Assembly: GCF_901933205.1 (NCBI RefSeq)
Contig: NC_044585.1
Span: 5,394,001-5,458,000 of the forward strand
Origin: Camarhynchus parvulus
Taxonomy: Eukaryota; Chordata; Aves; Passeriformes; Thraupidae
Direction: 5' to 3'
DNA length: 64,000 nt
Positions 1-12,260 of this stretch are shown here, piece after piece. Under the pieces are notes generated by a model. The model made no database searches, was not told the origin of the DNA, and was given only the letters and a program-made list of their open reading frames with translations. How positions within the stretch are numbered: the first letter of the stretch is position 1; every line of letters starts with the position of its first letter. A program made the position numbers and the translations under genes.

Positions 1-177
1 GGGCCAGCCAGAGGGCCCAGAGTGCCTGAATCACCCCAGCTGTTCCCTGACTCCAAGATGAAAGTTTTAAAATCTTTCCCTTTTTAGAACAGTGGCAAAC
101 ACTGGCAAAATTGATGGCTCACAGTCAGAGCAGAGAACAGCTGCCCCACCCCAGAGATGAAAAACAGGAACATTTAC

Positions 178-278
178 CTCCAGCTTCCTTCTTCATAAGG
201 TCTTTGTGGGGAATGGAGGGAATTGAAAATTCAAGTTCCCTCCGGTATCCCTGTCCTTTGAACTGCAGGGAGCCCAAT
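178..278 (-). other. Candidate minus-strand exon (unproven)
   Basis: The acceptor GCCTATGCATTCCCTGCAG|ATTGG and donor GCTGGAG|GTAAATG bound 101 bp, open in one frame (LQFKGQGYRRELEFSIPSIP followed by HKDLMKKEAG). The peptide looks plausible and lacks low complexity, but matches no family I recognise. A second acceptor 16 bp downstream (CTCCCTGCAG|TTC) could be used instead. Confidence 0.2.
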
Positions 279-3200
279 CTGCAGGGAATGCATAGGCACG
301 TGGGACATACTAGTGACTCCCACACCACACCATTTACCCTTCCCATTTCTTGATATTAAGTTTTTAGCTTTAATTCTTTTTTGATAAGTGAATTTTCACA
401 AATTTTCAGCTGACAGTTGTACTCCCATGTGGAGAAAAGAGGGGCTGACTTCAGTGCAGGGATGTGGTATGGAAAGGTGACCAGAAGCTGTTGTATCTGA
501 CACTGATACAAAGCCGAGGGACAGACACATGGTTGCTCACAATGCGAAATGCTGGGATGAACTGATGCATTCTGTGGGAGTCATTCTTGTTTATCCTGTT
601 CCTCATCTTTACATTTAATTCTGACATTTAAACTGCAGCCAGTTCTGGCTACATCCTGCCAGTAATTTTGTACAATATCAGCACCTCAGTGGATCAAAGC
701 AAGCACTGAATTCAGCTCTGGAATTCTGCTTTGGACTATGTTTAGACTGGTTCCATGCACAGAGCAGCCCAGCTGTGTGTTTGGTTTAGGAGGATCTGCA
801 AAACCAATCCTTGGTTTGGGTCTTTACATCCCGGCTGGAGGTTGTGCTACTCCTAAAGCATGTTTTGTGTTTAAGTGCCTCCAGAATAAATTGATTCAAT
901 GCATTCTAAATCCACTCCCATGCAGAGAAAGCAGAACTGATGAGGGGACTCCCTTCAAAAGTGCACTCTTGCTCAAATCAAAACACTAATTCAGGTAAAG
1001 CTCCTTTCAGCTGAAAAGTAATCACAGAGGCAGGGGCTTAGCAAGTGGTGTTTGATAAGGGTTCATTATCATAGCTGCAGCCATTCCAGCGAATCCCAGC
1101 AGCTCTGTACCTTCGCACATGTTACCATCCTTCATTTCCTTGAGTCCCCTGCAAATCTTTCCCCAAACACAGGAAAGCCTCAGATTACACACAATGGAAA
1201 GAGTGATGGTTTGTGGTAAGCCGATGTCTGAACACCCCATATCCCTCCCCTGAACAGAAAGAGGAGGGACTATTTAAGGAAGTACTTGGATATGTTCCCC
1301 TTGCTATGCATAGGACATGAGGACTCCAAAACATTACAGTCTAGGCTGTGGATGAGAACCATCAGATTTAGGAATCTCCATCACATCAAGGATAAATGCA
1401 ATACCCTAAGCTGGCACAAAAACAGGGATTGCCCGCTGAAAAGATGGTAAGATATGGAGACAGAGCAGGTCTGTAGTTCTTCCTCCATTAATTCTGGTGG
1501 ATCAAGGAGTTTTCTCTGCTTCTACAACATAAAGGAACAGAATTTTCCATGGGCTTCCAATGCAGCAGTGCACAGGAATCCTCCACAATCAATACCTTTA
1601 GTCCCAAATCTGATATGTAACTGCCCCAAGGCAATGTAAGGAGCTGAACTCCCCAACAGAGGCCCCAAAACCCAAACCCCAGCACTGAACCCGCTCAACA
1701 AAGGCGCCAGGTGCATGGCAAGGCTGGTACAACTGAGTCTTCACTGGCTTTGCTTCTTCAGCAATTCATCTGCTGTTTTTTGGACAAATGTGCATATTTG
1801 TATTGTACAAGACCCTACTGGGGGAACCCAAGATGAAACCTTTCCTTGGCAAAACCTTTTGAGCTTCTAAAAAACTGTCTATGTGAAGAGTAGATTTAGC
1901 ATTAGCACTTTGCACCATAAGAAGACAAAGGCTTATGTATTAAAATTAAAAAATATTTATTTACAATATGATCCCTGCCCCTAAAAGCACCCACTGCCAG
2001 CTAGACAGCAAACCCTATGCAGTTGAGGCTGTCTCAGTGATCCTCGAGGATTCTGTTCTGCTGAACATTCTCCCTCCAGCAGCAGCTCTCAAACCACTGA
2101 AGGGCAATGCTCTGCTTTAGCACTGGCCTTGTTTAAGTGTCTGCACTTGTCAGCCATCCCCCACTTGGATGAAACAGATAAGACCCCAGATAAGAGCCTT
2201 TCAGGACGACTCCCTTCCCCTCACCCTCCTTCCCTGCCTACAGACCTGCCCTCAGCAAAGGACTTCTCAGTATTTCTCCTGTCCAACCCAATCAGACACT
2301 CCGAGTTCAATGCTCTCTTTTTATCCTTCCACATGACATGTGGAAATGGGGAAAAGAGCTAAGGGGGCAAAGGAATGACAATCCTGATGCTTTTGTGTGC
2401 AGTTAAAATGAAAGGGAAGAGGGGATGTTCTGCTACTCTATGTTATTTTTATTAAATCCCTTCATAAACCTTAGCTTGTTTACGCAACTAATTTAAGACC
2501 CTCTTTTTCACCTATCAGAAACTCCCAGATACTGTAACCTGTTATTTCTGGTGCATCCTAGTATTCCACACAAAATGATCCTCAGGTCTGAACTCAATTT
2601 CTTCACTGACACTACCCACTGGTGCACCAAAAAAAGATCCCTTTCCTTCAGGGCAGACATTCACTGTTTTACCATTTTTTTCCCCTAAGAAGATCCCAAA
2701 TGTGCTTCTTTCATGCATCCTTCAATTGCTGATTAACAGCTAACTACTTCCACTCTGGAATATCAGCCTATGTATTCCTTGCATGTTGTACATCAGGCTG
2801 AGACTGTAAATTCCTCCAGGCAGGCATCTGCTTAACCTACGTGTTTGAAAAAAAGGGGGATTGGGTCAGACTGATTTTTCTCAGCTGACAAGGGGAGCCA
2901 GGCAGAAATAAAGAAAGAAAATAACCATGAGGGCAAAAAGGGAAAACAAAGAATGTGGAATGAAGGTAAGGAAGGAAAAATGAAAATAAAAGGATTGCTG
3001 GAGAGTGGGAATAGAGAGCGAGCTAATATATTTGATGAAAATGCAACATTAGCAAGCACAGTGTGATTTGACAAGTGTGAACAAGCCTCCACCAATGTTA
3101 AAAAGCACTACATCTGGCAATGTGTCAATGTTTAAGCAGCACTTTCCTTCTCCTTCCCATGCTGGGATTCTGCATCCTTGATATTCCCTCAGATCCACTT

Positions 3201-5436
3201 CTAAGCTGTTTAGGTCTACAGGAATACGTTTGTAGAGGTGGATTGGACAGAGAGCGGATATAAATTTGAAGTAATTACAGTCACTATCATTCTCTCTCTC
3301 TCCCCAGGTTACCTCGTTACAAAGGAAAAGATCAGCAAAATATTGTGAAATACTGATATCCATCCAAAGATGGGGAATCATTTAAAACAGGAATGTTGGG
3401 GTTAACCATATGGCATTTAACCTACCTATCCCCTTGTGCATATTCCTTTTACTCCAGCAAATATATGGCAATGAGATCACTTGTCTTTCAAAATACAGCA
3501 ACAGTGCTGGGGCACTGAATTCAGCAGCTGCAGAATCTTAACCAGGGCAGGATACATATGTGAAAGGAATTTTAAAATTTCCTCAAACAACTTTTTCTCA
3601 GAACCCATGTTGATATTTTCCTTAAGGAAAACTGGGCTGTGTGTAGATACACATTCAGATTGGATTGTAGGACTTGGCAGTGTGTGTTACCAGTGAGCTC
3701 ATACACCACACACTTGCTATTTTTATTAATCTAAAACTACCAGATTTGCTCCATGTTAACTGTTAGTTTTTAGCTGGTTGATCCCATGTCATTGTTAGCA
3801 GGGTTTGAACATTATTCTACATTTAAACCATGCTTAATCACAGCATTTTAGTCTTTTTTACCTATGGGTTCATTGGATCCATCATTCCTGCAGGTCTCAG
3901 TACAAAATATAGAGCTCTACATTTAATAATGTGAACTATGAAATCTGTCATGAAATTCCATTTTGGAGGTATTATGGAAGCAAAATATGAATTGTCAATA
4001 TTTTATTTTGCTCATTATACTTCATCAATTTAAAGCAACCAAACCCACAGCAACACAAACTTCCTGTTACTTGCTCCTGCAAAGCTTATATGAGCAGATT
4101 GTTGTTTCTCCTCATATGCTAAAGCATTTGGAAGCTATCAGTCTTTTGGAGGGGGAGACAAGAAAGGAAATTCCCAAGATTTTACATGTAGGGAAAAATT
4201 CAGTCCCTGATTAACAGGTGCAAGAGTTGTTGTTTTTGCCAGATTTATTTTTGCTTCTAGCAGGACAGAGCTGAAAAATCATGGGTCTAATAAAACAGAT
4301 TTATCATCTAGATAAAAAGTAGTTTCTTTATCCTCTGCACTCTGTGTCCCGTGCTGCTAAGGAACTCTTCAAAATTCTTTTGTTTTTGACAATAAAATGG
4401 TTCCCATGGCAACACCATCTGATGTCACAGGAACAACACACGTGAAGTCATAAATCCTTCAGAAGAATAAATAAAATCACAAAGGAGGGTCAAAATTTTA
4501 CATATCTGTGATTTGAGTTTGATATTGCCTTCTTTGTTCTGTACAGCTTGGTTTCACTCTCCTGCCCTTCTTTTTTTTTTCCCCTAAATATTTTATTAAA
4601 AAAAAAAAGTGGAAAGATTTGTCCCAGGAATTTCCTGTTGGCTGTTGTTCAGAAAGCAGAGAATACCAGCAATAATGTGAACAATGCAAATTTCTCCTAG
4701 GCCTGCCTGGAGCACAATTCCAAACCCCTCTCAAAGTTGGCTGAGATTTGACAGTGCTTTGGAGAGGTTACTGGGCTCTGTAGCCAGAGGTCTGTACAGA
4801 AACATTTCTCTCTCTCCTGCTCCTTCCCCCTTCTCTGGGCTCCAAGTTACAGGAATCCAACAGTTCATGTTATGGAAATAAACATCCTACTACTGCATGG
4901 TGAGGAATCCTGTAAGCAAATGGATTCACAAGGGAAAAACACAAGCTTGGATGGGGGATATGATGAAACTCAGGCCATGGCCAGTGTAGGGGAGAGGAGT
5001 GGATGAGGTGAGACCATCAGCCAAGTGTTGTGTCAGCGGTCAGTTCCAGGAGTTTAAATCCAAGACAACCTGCAGAAAGTCAGTAGTTGGGAAACAATTT
5101 ACTCACCATTTTTTCCCTGCTCAGTGCTTTCCATACTTCCTGAAAGCTCTGTGCTGGAACCACAGGCACACACAGACTTTTCCTCCCTTTCCCTGCCATT
5201 TTTCTCTCTCAACTATTCCCTGTTCTTCTCTGCTCCTAAGAACCAGGCAGCTCTGAAGGGGTTTGTGGAATTAAAGTAAGAAATTAGGCAGCTCCTCGAG
5301 AATCTGCCTTCAAGAGTCAAAAGAAACATCAGCAGATTTTCAGGTCACGTGATGAAGATTTTAAGGGCTGAATTTTTAATGTGCTTTAGACATTAATGCA
5401 TATTTAAGAGGACAGATGTGTTTTTCACAGCTTCCA
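279..5436. other. Gene-free stretch
   Basis: Unique AT-leaning sequence with no recognisable gene or young repeat. A short T10/A11 pair near 4571-4608 could form a hairpin. A weak acceptor-donor pair at 2885-2965 (plus) bounds a purine-rich open frame that I regard as chance. Confidence 0.6.
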
Positions 5437-5560
5437 TCCAAAGATCTCAAAACATTTTTAAATAGGTTTCTAGTTTAATCTTCACTCTTTTATGAGGTAA
5501 TGGAAAGGATGTTCTACCAGTGAGAGAGGGATATCCAAGCTCCCAAGTAGATCATGGCAG
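5437..5560 (-). mobile_element. MIR / CORE-SINE relic (MIR1_Amn-like), reversed
   Basis: Read on the plus strand, AAAGATCTCAAAACATTTTT then AGTTTAATCTTCACTC and TTTATGAGGTAATGG mirror the reverse complement of the amniote MIR 3' half ('gatctcaaagcgctttac...ttaatcctcacaac...tatgaggtag'). The outer part (core and tRNA-like head) fades after about 5520, so the upstream boundary is uncertain. Confidence 0.55.
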
Positions 5561-6244
5561 CAAAAATAAACAAACAATACCTTGTTATCAAGTGCAAACA
5601 TACAAAACTTATCAGTCATGCTTAAGTAAGAGACTTTGTTAAAAAGAATATATTTTTAAATTACATTTTCCCCCTCAGTCTCTTACAGTGCACTGAGTTG
5701 CTAGTTCAGACATTTCCCCAGCTGAGAAAACCAGAAGTGTGCCCTTTATGTAATGAAATAGAGTTCACATATTTGCATTGCTTCAGGAGCTGGGACTTTT
5801 TGAAAATACAGCTATCCTGAGACTCCATAAAATCACAAGAGCTGGCAGCCCTGAGATTCGGACAGGAAGTAATGAATGGTAATGCTTTCCCTCAGAACTC
5901 TAGGGATAGGTAGAGCACAATTACTAAAGTATGAATTTACACCAGGCTGTGCTTAAATATGCTCCCTGAAAAAGAAAAAAGTCTCTTATTACCAGAAGAG
6001 GCCAAAGTTACCAGGTGTGTAATACATCATTATCAACAAATAGCTCATACTTCAGTGTCTCCTGGAGCTATGTAGGAGCAACAGGTCAGAACTGGCTTCA
6101 GGAATACTTTCTACTCTGCCTTTGCTTCCTGCAATGTTTGGCATTCCCCTGTGAAAACACTGACTCAGAGCAGGGCAGCTAAAGAGATAACAGGATCACA
6201 GCCCAACCTCTGTGGCTGTTGTACTAGAGGGATGGGAGCACAGT

Positions 6245-6282
6245 CATGGAATATAGACATGGAATATAGGCATGGAATGTGT
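6245..6282 (+). repeat. 13-bp tandem repeat, 3 copies
   Basis: The unit CATGGAATATAGA/G occurs at 6245-6257 and 6258-6270, with a third decayed copy (CATGGAATGTGT) at 6271-6282. Confidence 0.8.
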
Positions 6283-6738
6283 CCCTGCTGGACTGACCAG
6301 TGCAGACACAACCCTGTGGCAGCCCCTGTTGAATGTTAGAAGTTCAATCCAGTGTAACAGAGAGTTGTGCCTACAAGTGCAATTTTCCATAACAACCAAA
6401 GTTCCTCAGGAGGTGACAGTGGATGGTGTTGAAGTGCTTGGCTGTGGATGTCAGAGAGCTTTGTCTGAGGTGAAAAATTCCAGTTGCCATCCTTTGGATG
6501 TCAGCAGCAGAGGGTTATTACCAGTGATGACCTAAGAGTGCTATATATACTTGTATCACATATGTGGTTATGGGAACCACCACAAAACTGCTGTATTTTC
6601 AAACCCATGATATAAATTTCCAGCTATTATATAAAGTGGCTTTCTATTTCACTGCTAGGGTGCACTAGTCTCTTTCTATATCATTCCCAGCATAGTTACT
6701 ATAGTAACTAATGCATTGCAAAAGAGAAGAAGAAGATT

Positions 6739-6755
6739 AAAAAAAAAAAAAAAAA
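6739..6755 (+). repeat. (A)17 homopolymer
   Basis: An A17 run follows a purine-rich leader (AAAGAGAAGAAGAAGATT). The preceding 200 bp do not look like a processed transcript that I recognise, so a pseudogene poly(A) tail is not supported. Confidence 0.85.
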
Positions 6756-7630
6756 GAGAAACTTTACAAATTATGAAAACCAAATATGGGGATTGTCTTT
6801 ACAAAACCTAAAAACACACTGTGAAGATTGCAGGCACAGTTGTGTGGCCATTTGTTTGGAACTGCCAGCTCCATTTCACTCAGGACCTTGTCACTTGTTT
6901 CACATAAAATGTTCAGCCCAACAGTTCTGTGGCCCTGAGCACTGCAGTACCAGACAGTCCTGGACTGCATGAAAAAAAGATTTTATTCCCTTCATCAACA
7001 TGCAGAACTGCAAAAATAATTTCCTCCATGTTCCAGTTAATACTGCAAAGCTTTCAGATCCAGGAACATTTTTATAGTTTGCATCAAACGATCATCTTTA
7101 GGAGAGATAAGTGTCTGAAATCCATGAAGAGTTTAAAATTTCACATTTTCAAGTTTCATGTGCGAAGCAACTGTCTTTGGCTTTAGCAGAGCAGTGTGGG
7201 AGTGACAGATCGACACACAAAGTAACAGAAACTGTTACATAATAGTACATACTACTGAGGAGAAACCTCAACGAAACAGAGCTGTCTAAAGTCAGGCATT
7301 AAAGAACTTCTAAGCATCACTTTACCTGCGTGCATGTGTATGTTCATACAGTGCAGTCTGGTTTTCACTACCACATGCAAATCTTCATGTAAAATATCAT
7401 TATCTCAGCCCCAGATTCACCCTGTTGACATTCCACAGCTACAAAAAGCAAACCAGTCAGGGGACAGTAAAATGAAACATGAGAATAGAAATTCAAGAGC
7501 TTCAACCTCATCAACATTCCCTTGTCTAAGGATATTCCTGATAAAACCTATAGCTCACTCTCTCTGTCGGCAGTTCTCTTTCCTCAGCCTTCTCTGATAT
7601 TGTCTTCCAGATGAACAGCAAAGCCATCAT

Positions 7631-7714
7631 CTGGTTGTTTTGTTTTGTTTTTGTTTGGATTTTTATTTGTTTGTTTTTCTTTTGGTTTGGTTTGGTTTTG
7701 TGGGTTTTTTTGGT
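7631..7714 (+). repeat. T/G-rich low-complexity tract
   Basis: This is an irregular mix of TTTTG, TTTG and TTTGG units over about 84 bp. It opens a spurious Phe/Val-rich plus-strand frame. Similar tracts lie at 27397-27443 and 41521-41567, and in complement at 42135-42170. Confidence 0.85.
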
Positions 7715-10700
7715 CTAAATATTATCCTGTTCTCTGGAGTCTCCATGACGCTGTCAGGAAAAGCCACTCTCTCCATCATGTCCTGGAGAGTCATTTCAGG
7801 GATGCTTTCTGCATCTGACATTTCCCAAACACTTTTGAGAGAATGTGAAAAGCAGTAAAAACGGTTTCCACTAAATCTCTTGGGACTGGATAGGTTGAGC
7901 CATCAGCTATTCAAAGGCTCTGGCAGCTGCTCCAAAGTTGCATGTCAGCCACACAAGTGAACCCTTTGGCTCCAAAGCAGACAAAGAACACATGGAAAAG
8001 TGCCAGCACAATCAATTCAAGAATAAAAACATAGCAGACCAGTTGGAAATTTTTTTAAGACCTTCTTTCATTTTGCAAATATTTTGCAAACCTCAAAAAA
8101 ACAAGGGAAGCTCAAAAATAAAGGGTTTGCCACTGGTTGTTTGGGTTGGCTGCAGGAAATGTGGCAATAAAGCTCAGCTTCAGCCTGCTCTAGGTATCAA
8201 ACCTCACAGAGAAGAGGAGAGAATAGAATCTCACTGAACTAATGGCTATACAAATAAACCTGGAACAACTGGGGAGGGAAGAACTACACAGAAACTTGAC
8301 TCTTATCCCCTTGTCTAGAAACTCACAGGAAGATCTCAGAATTTTAGAATGCAAAAAAAAAAAATTGCATTTTCTAATCAGCCAAATTACAGCACATAAA
8401 GAGCATCTAACAAAGAGTTCTAAGCTTTTCCCAGTGAACCTGAATTGACAAGTTCACCTGTATTTCTCATTCCTTTTGATTTTCCTCTTTCCCTCAACAC
8501 ACAGAAAAGATAGCACATACTCTTCAGACAGTCTAATATTTTTTTAATCAAAAGGAAATTAAAGAAGAGGCAATGATGTACATTCCTTCTGGGGAAAGTA
8601 GAAGCCTCATTCCTATCCTGTCTTAAAATAGCCTGATTGAACTACAATATTTGCATTACAATTCTGGGTCAGCTGCACCATGGGATTAGGCTGCAGATCA
8701 GAGGGTTGTTAAGTTTTTATTTTCAGCCTTGTAGATTTTTCACATTATACCCATTCTCCTGCACATTCCTCCTGATATTGTATATTGATGCAGTTTGGAA
8801 CAATTGGAGAGATTTACTCCCTTGATATTTGGAGGAAGAAACAAGCCTAGGGCAGTTTTATTCATTGGAAGTGGAAATCTTTGCTGCAGAGTATCAGGTG
8901 TCAAAGTAGACAAAAGAGCCTTTGATTCTTTTCAAACATTGATTCAGATTCTGATATTCTCTACTTCTGGGTCAAAATCCAGCATTCTTCACTCCAGTAC
9001 TCTGGATTTCATCTGGACTATATAAAATGGGGACTAAATAATGCTTATGAGGTGTCATCTGGGATAAAACCCTTTCTGTCAAGAACAATTGAACAAAAGT
9101 CTACCACAGCTCAGCACAAGTTGCCAAATAATTTCACTTTCTTCACATATTGTATGTCAAATTTTTGAACATATTTTTATCAGAACAATGTGAAAACTTA
9201 TTCACTGGCAGGTTTTGGTGGCCAGTTCACATGCACAGTTGAGGCTGAGGTGTTTGGTTACCCAGCCCAGGTGCTTCTCTTTGGGCAGCACTGACTCAGC
9301 AGTGCCCAGAGCTTGGAAAGGCCCATCCCTCCAGAGCTGCACTTCACACTCCTCTCCCATCCCCTGCGTGAGCAAGGAGCCCAGCATTTGTTGATCACAA
9401 AGGGAATTTGAAGCATTAATTAAAGCTCTTTAAAATCAGTTGCTGAGAGGAGCTGCAAGAATATGAAATATTACCTGCTATGTAGTGAAGTAGTGAACAA
9501 ATCTTTGAGATTGAAGAGTGTCTCTAGTCCCTAATCCTGAGTAGTGCAGCAATTAAATAATTCTAGGAATGATACTCAGTCCTAGTCAGTGGCTGTACTT
9601 CTATCATATTTCCTAGAAATGTGCTCCTCTGTGCTCTGACTCAGTCAAGAAGAAATTTCATCATCTCTTTTTACCTCCTTTGTATCATCTTTAATGGATT
9701 TTCCCCAGAGTTTTTTCCTTTGGGTTTTATGTTGCATGTTCTGGGTTTTCGTTTGCAACCTCACAGCATTTGTGACTTTATGAAACATTTTACATTATGA
9801 GACCATTTCTCTCTTACATTTCTCTACCAAGTTGTACATAAAAAAACTCTTTTGATTTGCCTTATGAGTCAAACCTCCAGATATTTCGTGCTTCGAGTTG
9901 ATGCTGATTTTTCCCTGCTTTGCAAAAATATTTTCTTAGACTAGAACTTACACACAGATTATAATGCATACATTTTTAGGGAGAAAATCACTGGACAGGA
10001 TCTGACTGGAGCAAGGAACAATCTTTCCAAGGAAAAGTTAATGTTCCTGACTGTGCCACAGAAAAAGATGTTTTATTTTCATCAGATAATTTATCCTTAT
10101 CATACCACTGTAATTTCAAAGTGACCCAATGGTAAATCTTCCTGTTCTGAGCAGTGAAAACACTAGTATTTATTTTGATAGCAAAAATATTTCCCTTTAT
10201 TAGCAGAAGAAGTGGCCTAGACAAGGCCAAGTGGTTGATGAGCTGTAATTACTTTCACGATTGATTAGTAATCCAAGTGTATGTCCTGTTATTTTTGTTA
10301 TTCCTTTGCTATCATTTCTGATACACTGATACACAGGAATCTCAGTCTGATTTCTGTACCAGCGTGATCTGTCATGCAAACAGAGGAGTGAAAAAGGGCC
10401 ATCCACTTTCAATTCTGTAGAAGATGTTTGATTTTCTGTGATAGGAAATTCTGATGAAGAAGCCAGAACATGACACACATTCCAACATGACACACACCAA
10501 TTTGATTAAGAGCTGGCTGACAAGCCTGAAAATTTAACAGTTTGGAAAAAAGCTCCCCTTCTCCCCTTCTCACCCTGCTTGACACAAATCTCTGCTTTGA
10601 GTGTCTCCTGGATATGTAACATATATTCTACAAGAACAGAAAAGATTGGGTTTTTTAAACTACCTACACATGGACACAAACCAACTCTCTCTCCCACTTC

Positions 10701-12115
10701 CCCTTCCCTTTCTCTTTGTCTCTCCCACTTTCACCACACAGCCCAGACCTGAGATGGAAAAGCCCCAGTTACCTCCTCAACAGAAAACAGGAACAGCATT
10801 TCATGTATATTAATGAAGATGCATTAAACATCTTTTGCTGTGACTGAGCAAAACAGTGATTGAAACCCAGAAGTTATTGAGAGGGGGAGAGAAAGAGAGC
10901 AATATAGAAACAAACACAACAGTCTGAACATGCCGAGGGCAAAGCACAGACTTTCACCTCCTTCCTGGGAGCATTTGTAATGGAGAGAGCACATCCCAAG
11001 TCTCATCAGGTTCTAGTGCTCGCTTGGAATACGACACTCCTGAGTACTTTTTTATGGCTTAATTTTGTTTAATGTTATTGTTGCTAATATCCACTTAGAA
11101 GCACGGAATTAAAATGGGTTTTGTTACTACTACCACCATATTTTTATGTTTGGTGAGCTGATTATTTAGCCTTCCTTCCTAATGGGATCTGAAAGGAATA
11201 TGATGCTTAGTACTTTTGTGCCCCAGTTTTTTCTGGGTGTCTCCATCCTGCATTGCCTGGGGATGTTCAGTGTTACCTCACACTCCCTCTGCTGGCTCTC
11301 AGGCACTGGAGCAAAGAGACTGTTTTGGTTAGGTCCTACAAGCCCCAGATATGTTTATGATTAGTTTTATATAAAAACAAGAGTAGAATTTAAAGGAAAT
11401 TCCTGCTAGGACCATTCAGTCTTCCTTCCAAGAGACCCTTCAGGGGATCTCACCAGCCATGGAGACAACCCAAGTCCAGCAGCCGAGCAGGCAACACTTC
11501 AACTGCCCGTCTCAAATTAGGTGTCTCAGAATCCTATACGACCAGATTTTCCCAAAGAAGTATATTAGACTCAGGTAACAGTCACAACTATGAAAAACTT
11601 TAGGAGAAAATCAGCAAGCCATCATTTTAAAGCGACAAATATGAAAGATGGATGAGAAGCAAACTGATAGCGTGCAGAAGGAGGAGCCTAATTAATCACC
11701 AGGATAGCAAGGGGAGCTCAAATTAGAAGATTCAGCCCTGCATGCCTACAAAAATATGTTGCCAACACCAAACATGATTCCTGGTGATAATATGACCCTC
11801 TTAACCCATCACTCATGGCTCATTTCTGTAATAATTGTGGAATTAGCACACAAGAACCAAGAATACTCTCAACAATTTTGCAGCATTGTGCAAGAACCAC
11901 CTCACTATCTGCATCTCAGGTCTTTTTCAACCTTCCAGCTGGCCCTTCTGCTCTTCCATCAACACAGTTGACACAGCTGACAAGTTTATCTATCTTAACT
12001 GTGCCCTCCCTAGCTCAGCAATAATTGCTGACAAGTATCTCTGCTTTCAAAACAAGCTGAACTCTGGGTTTGCTGCAAAATCATGTCTGGAGCAATGAAA
12101 GGATCCTGTACTCAC

Positions 12116-12260
12116 CTGGAATCTCTTTTCCAAGAGTCTAGGTTGACTTCTATTCTTCATGATTCTCCTCAGAACTGCTGTCTCCAACAGTGAGACCAAT
12201 TCCTCCCAGGCTGAGGAGGATTCCCCCCAGTTCCTCCTCCCTGCACAGGAGCCTGGGAAT
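12116..12260 (-). other. Candidate minus-strand exon (unproven)
   Basis: A perfect donor (AGATTCCAG|GTGAGTA) ends a 145-bp interval whose acceptor (GCATAGTCCTGTCAGCAG|ATTCC) is moderate. One frame is open, part of a 100-codon minus-strand reading frame, with a hydrophilic, Arg/Lys-rich end (LRRIMKNRSQPRLLEKRFQ). The basic pairs recall peptide precursors, but nothing else supports that. No family is recognised. Confidence 0.2.

Larger units (their letters stand above)
5561..12115. other. Gene-free stretch
   Basis: No coding exon is supported. It holds the 13-bp triplet at 6.25 kb, the A17 run and the T/G tract listed separately. An octamer ATGCAAAT lies at 7375-7382 without an obvious partner cluster. 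Confidence 0.6.

Noticed and set aside
2885..2965. 81-bp plus-strand exon ending at GAAG|GTAAGG
   Set aside because: The interval is a purine-rich A/G tract that would be open by composition, and the acceptor is short.
5107..5153. 47-bp minus-strand exon ending at AATG|GTGAGTAAA
   Set aside because: The acceptor is mediocre and many such short acceptor-donor pairs are expected by chance.
6500..6760. Processed pseudogene ending in the A17 run
   Set aside because: No AATAAA at a sensible distance and no recognisable transcript upstream of the run.
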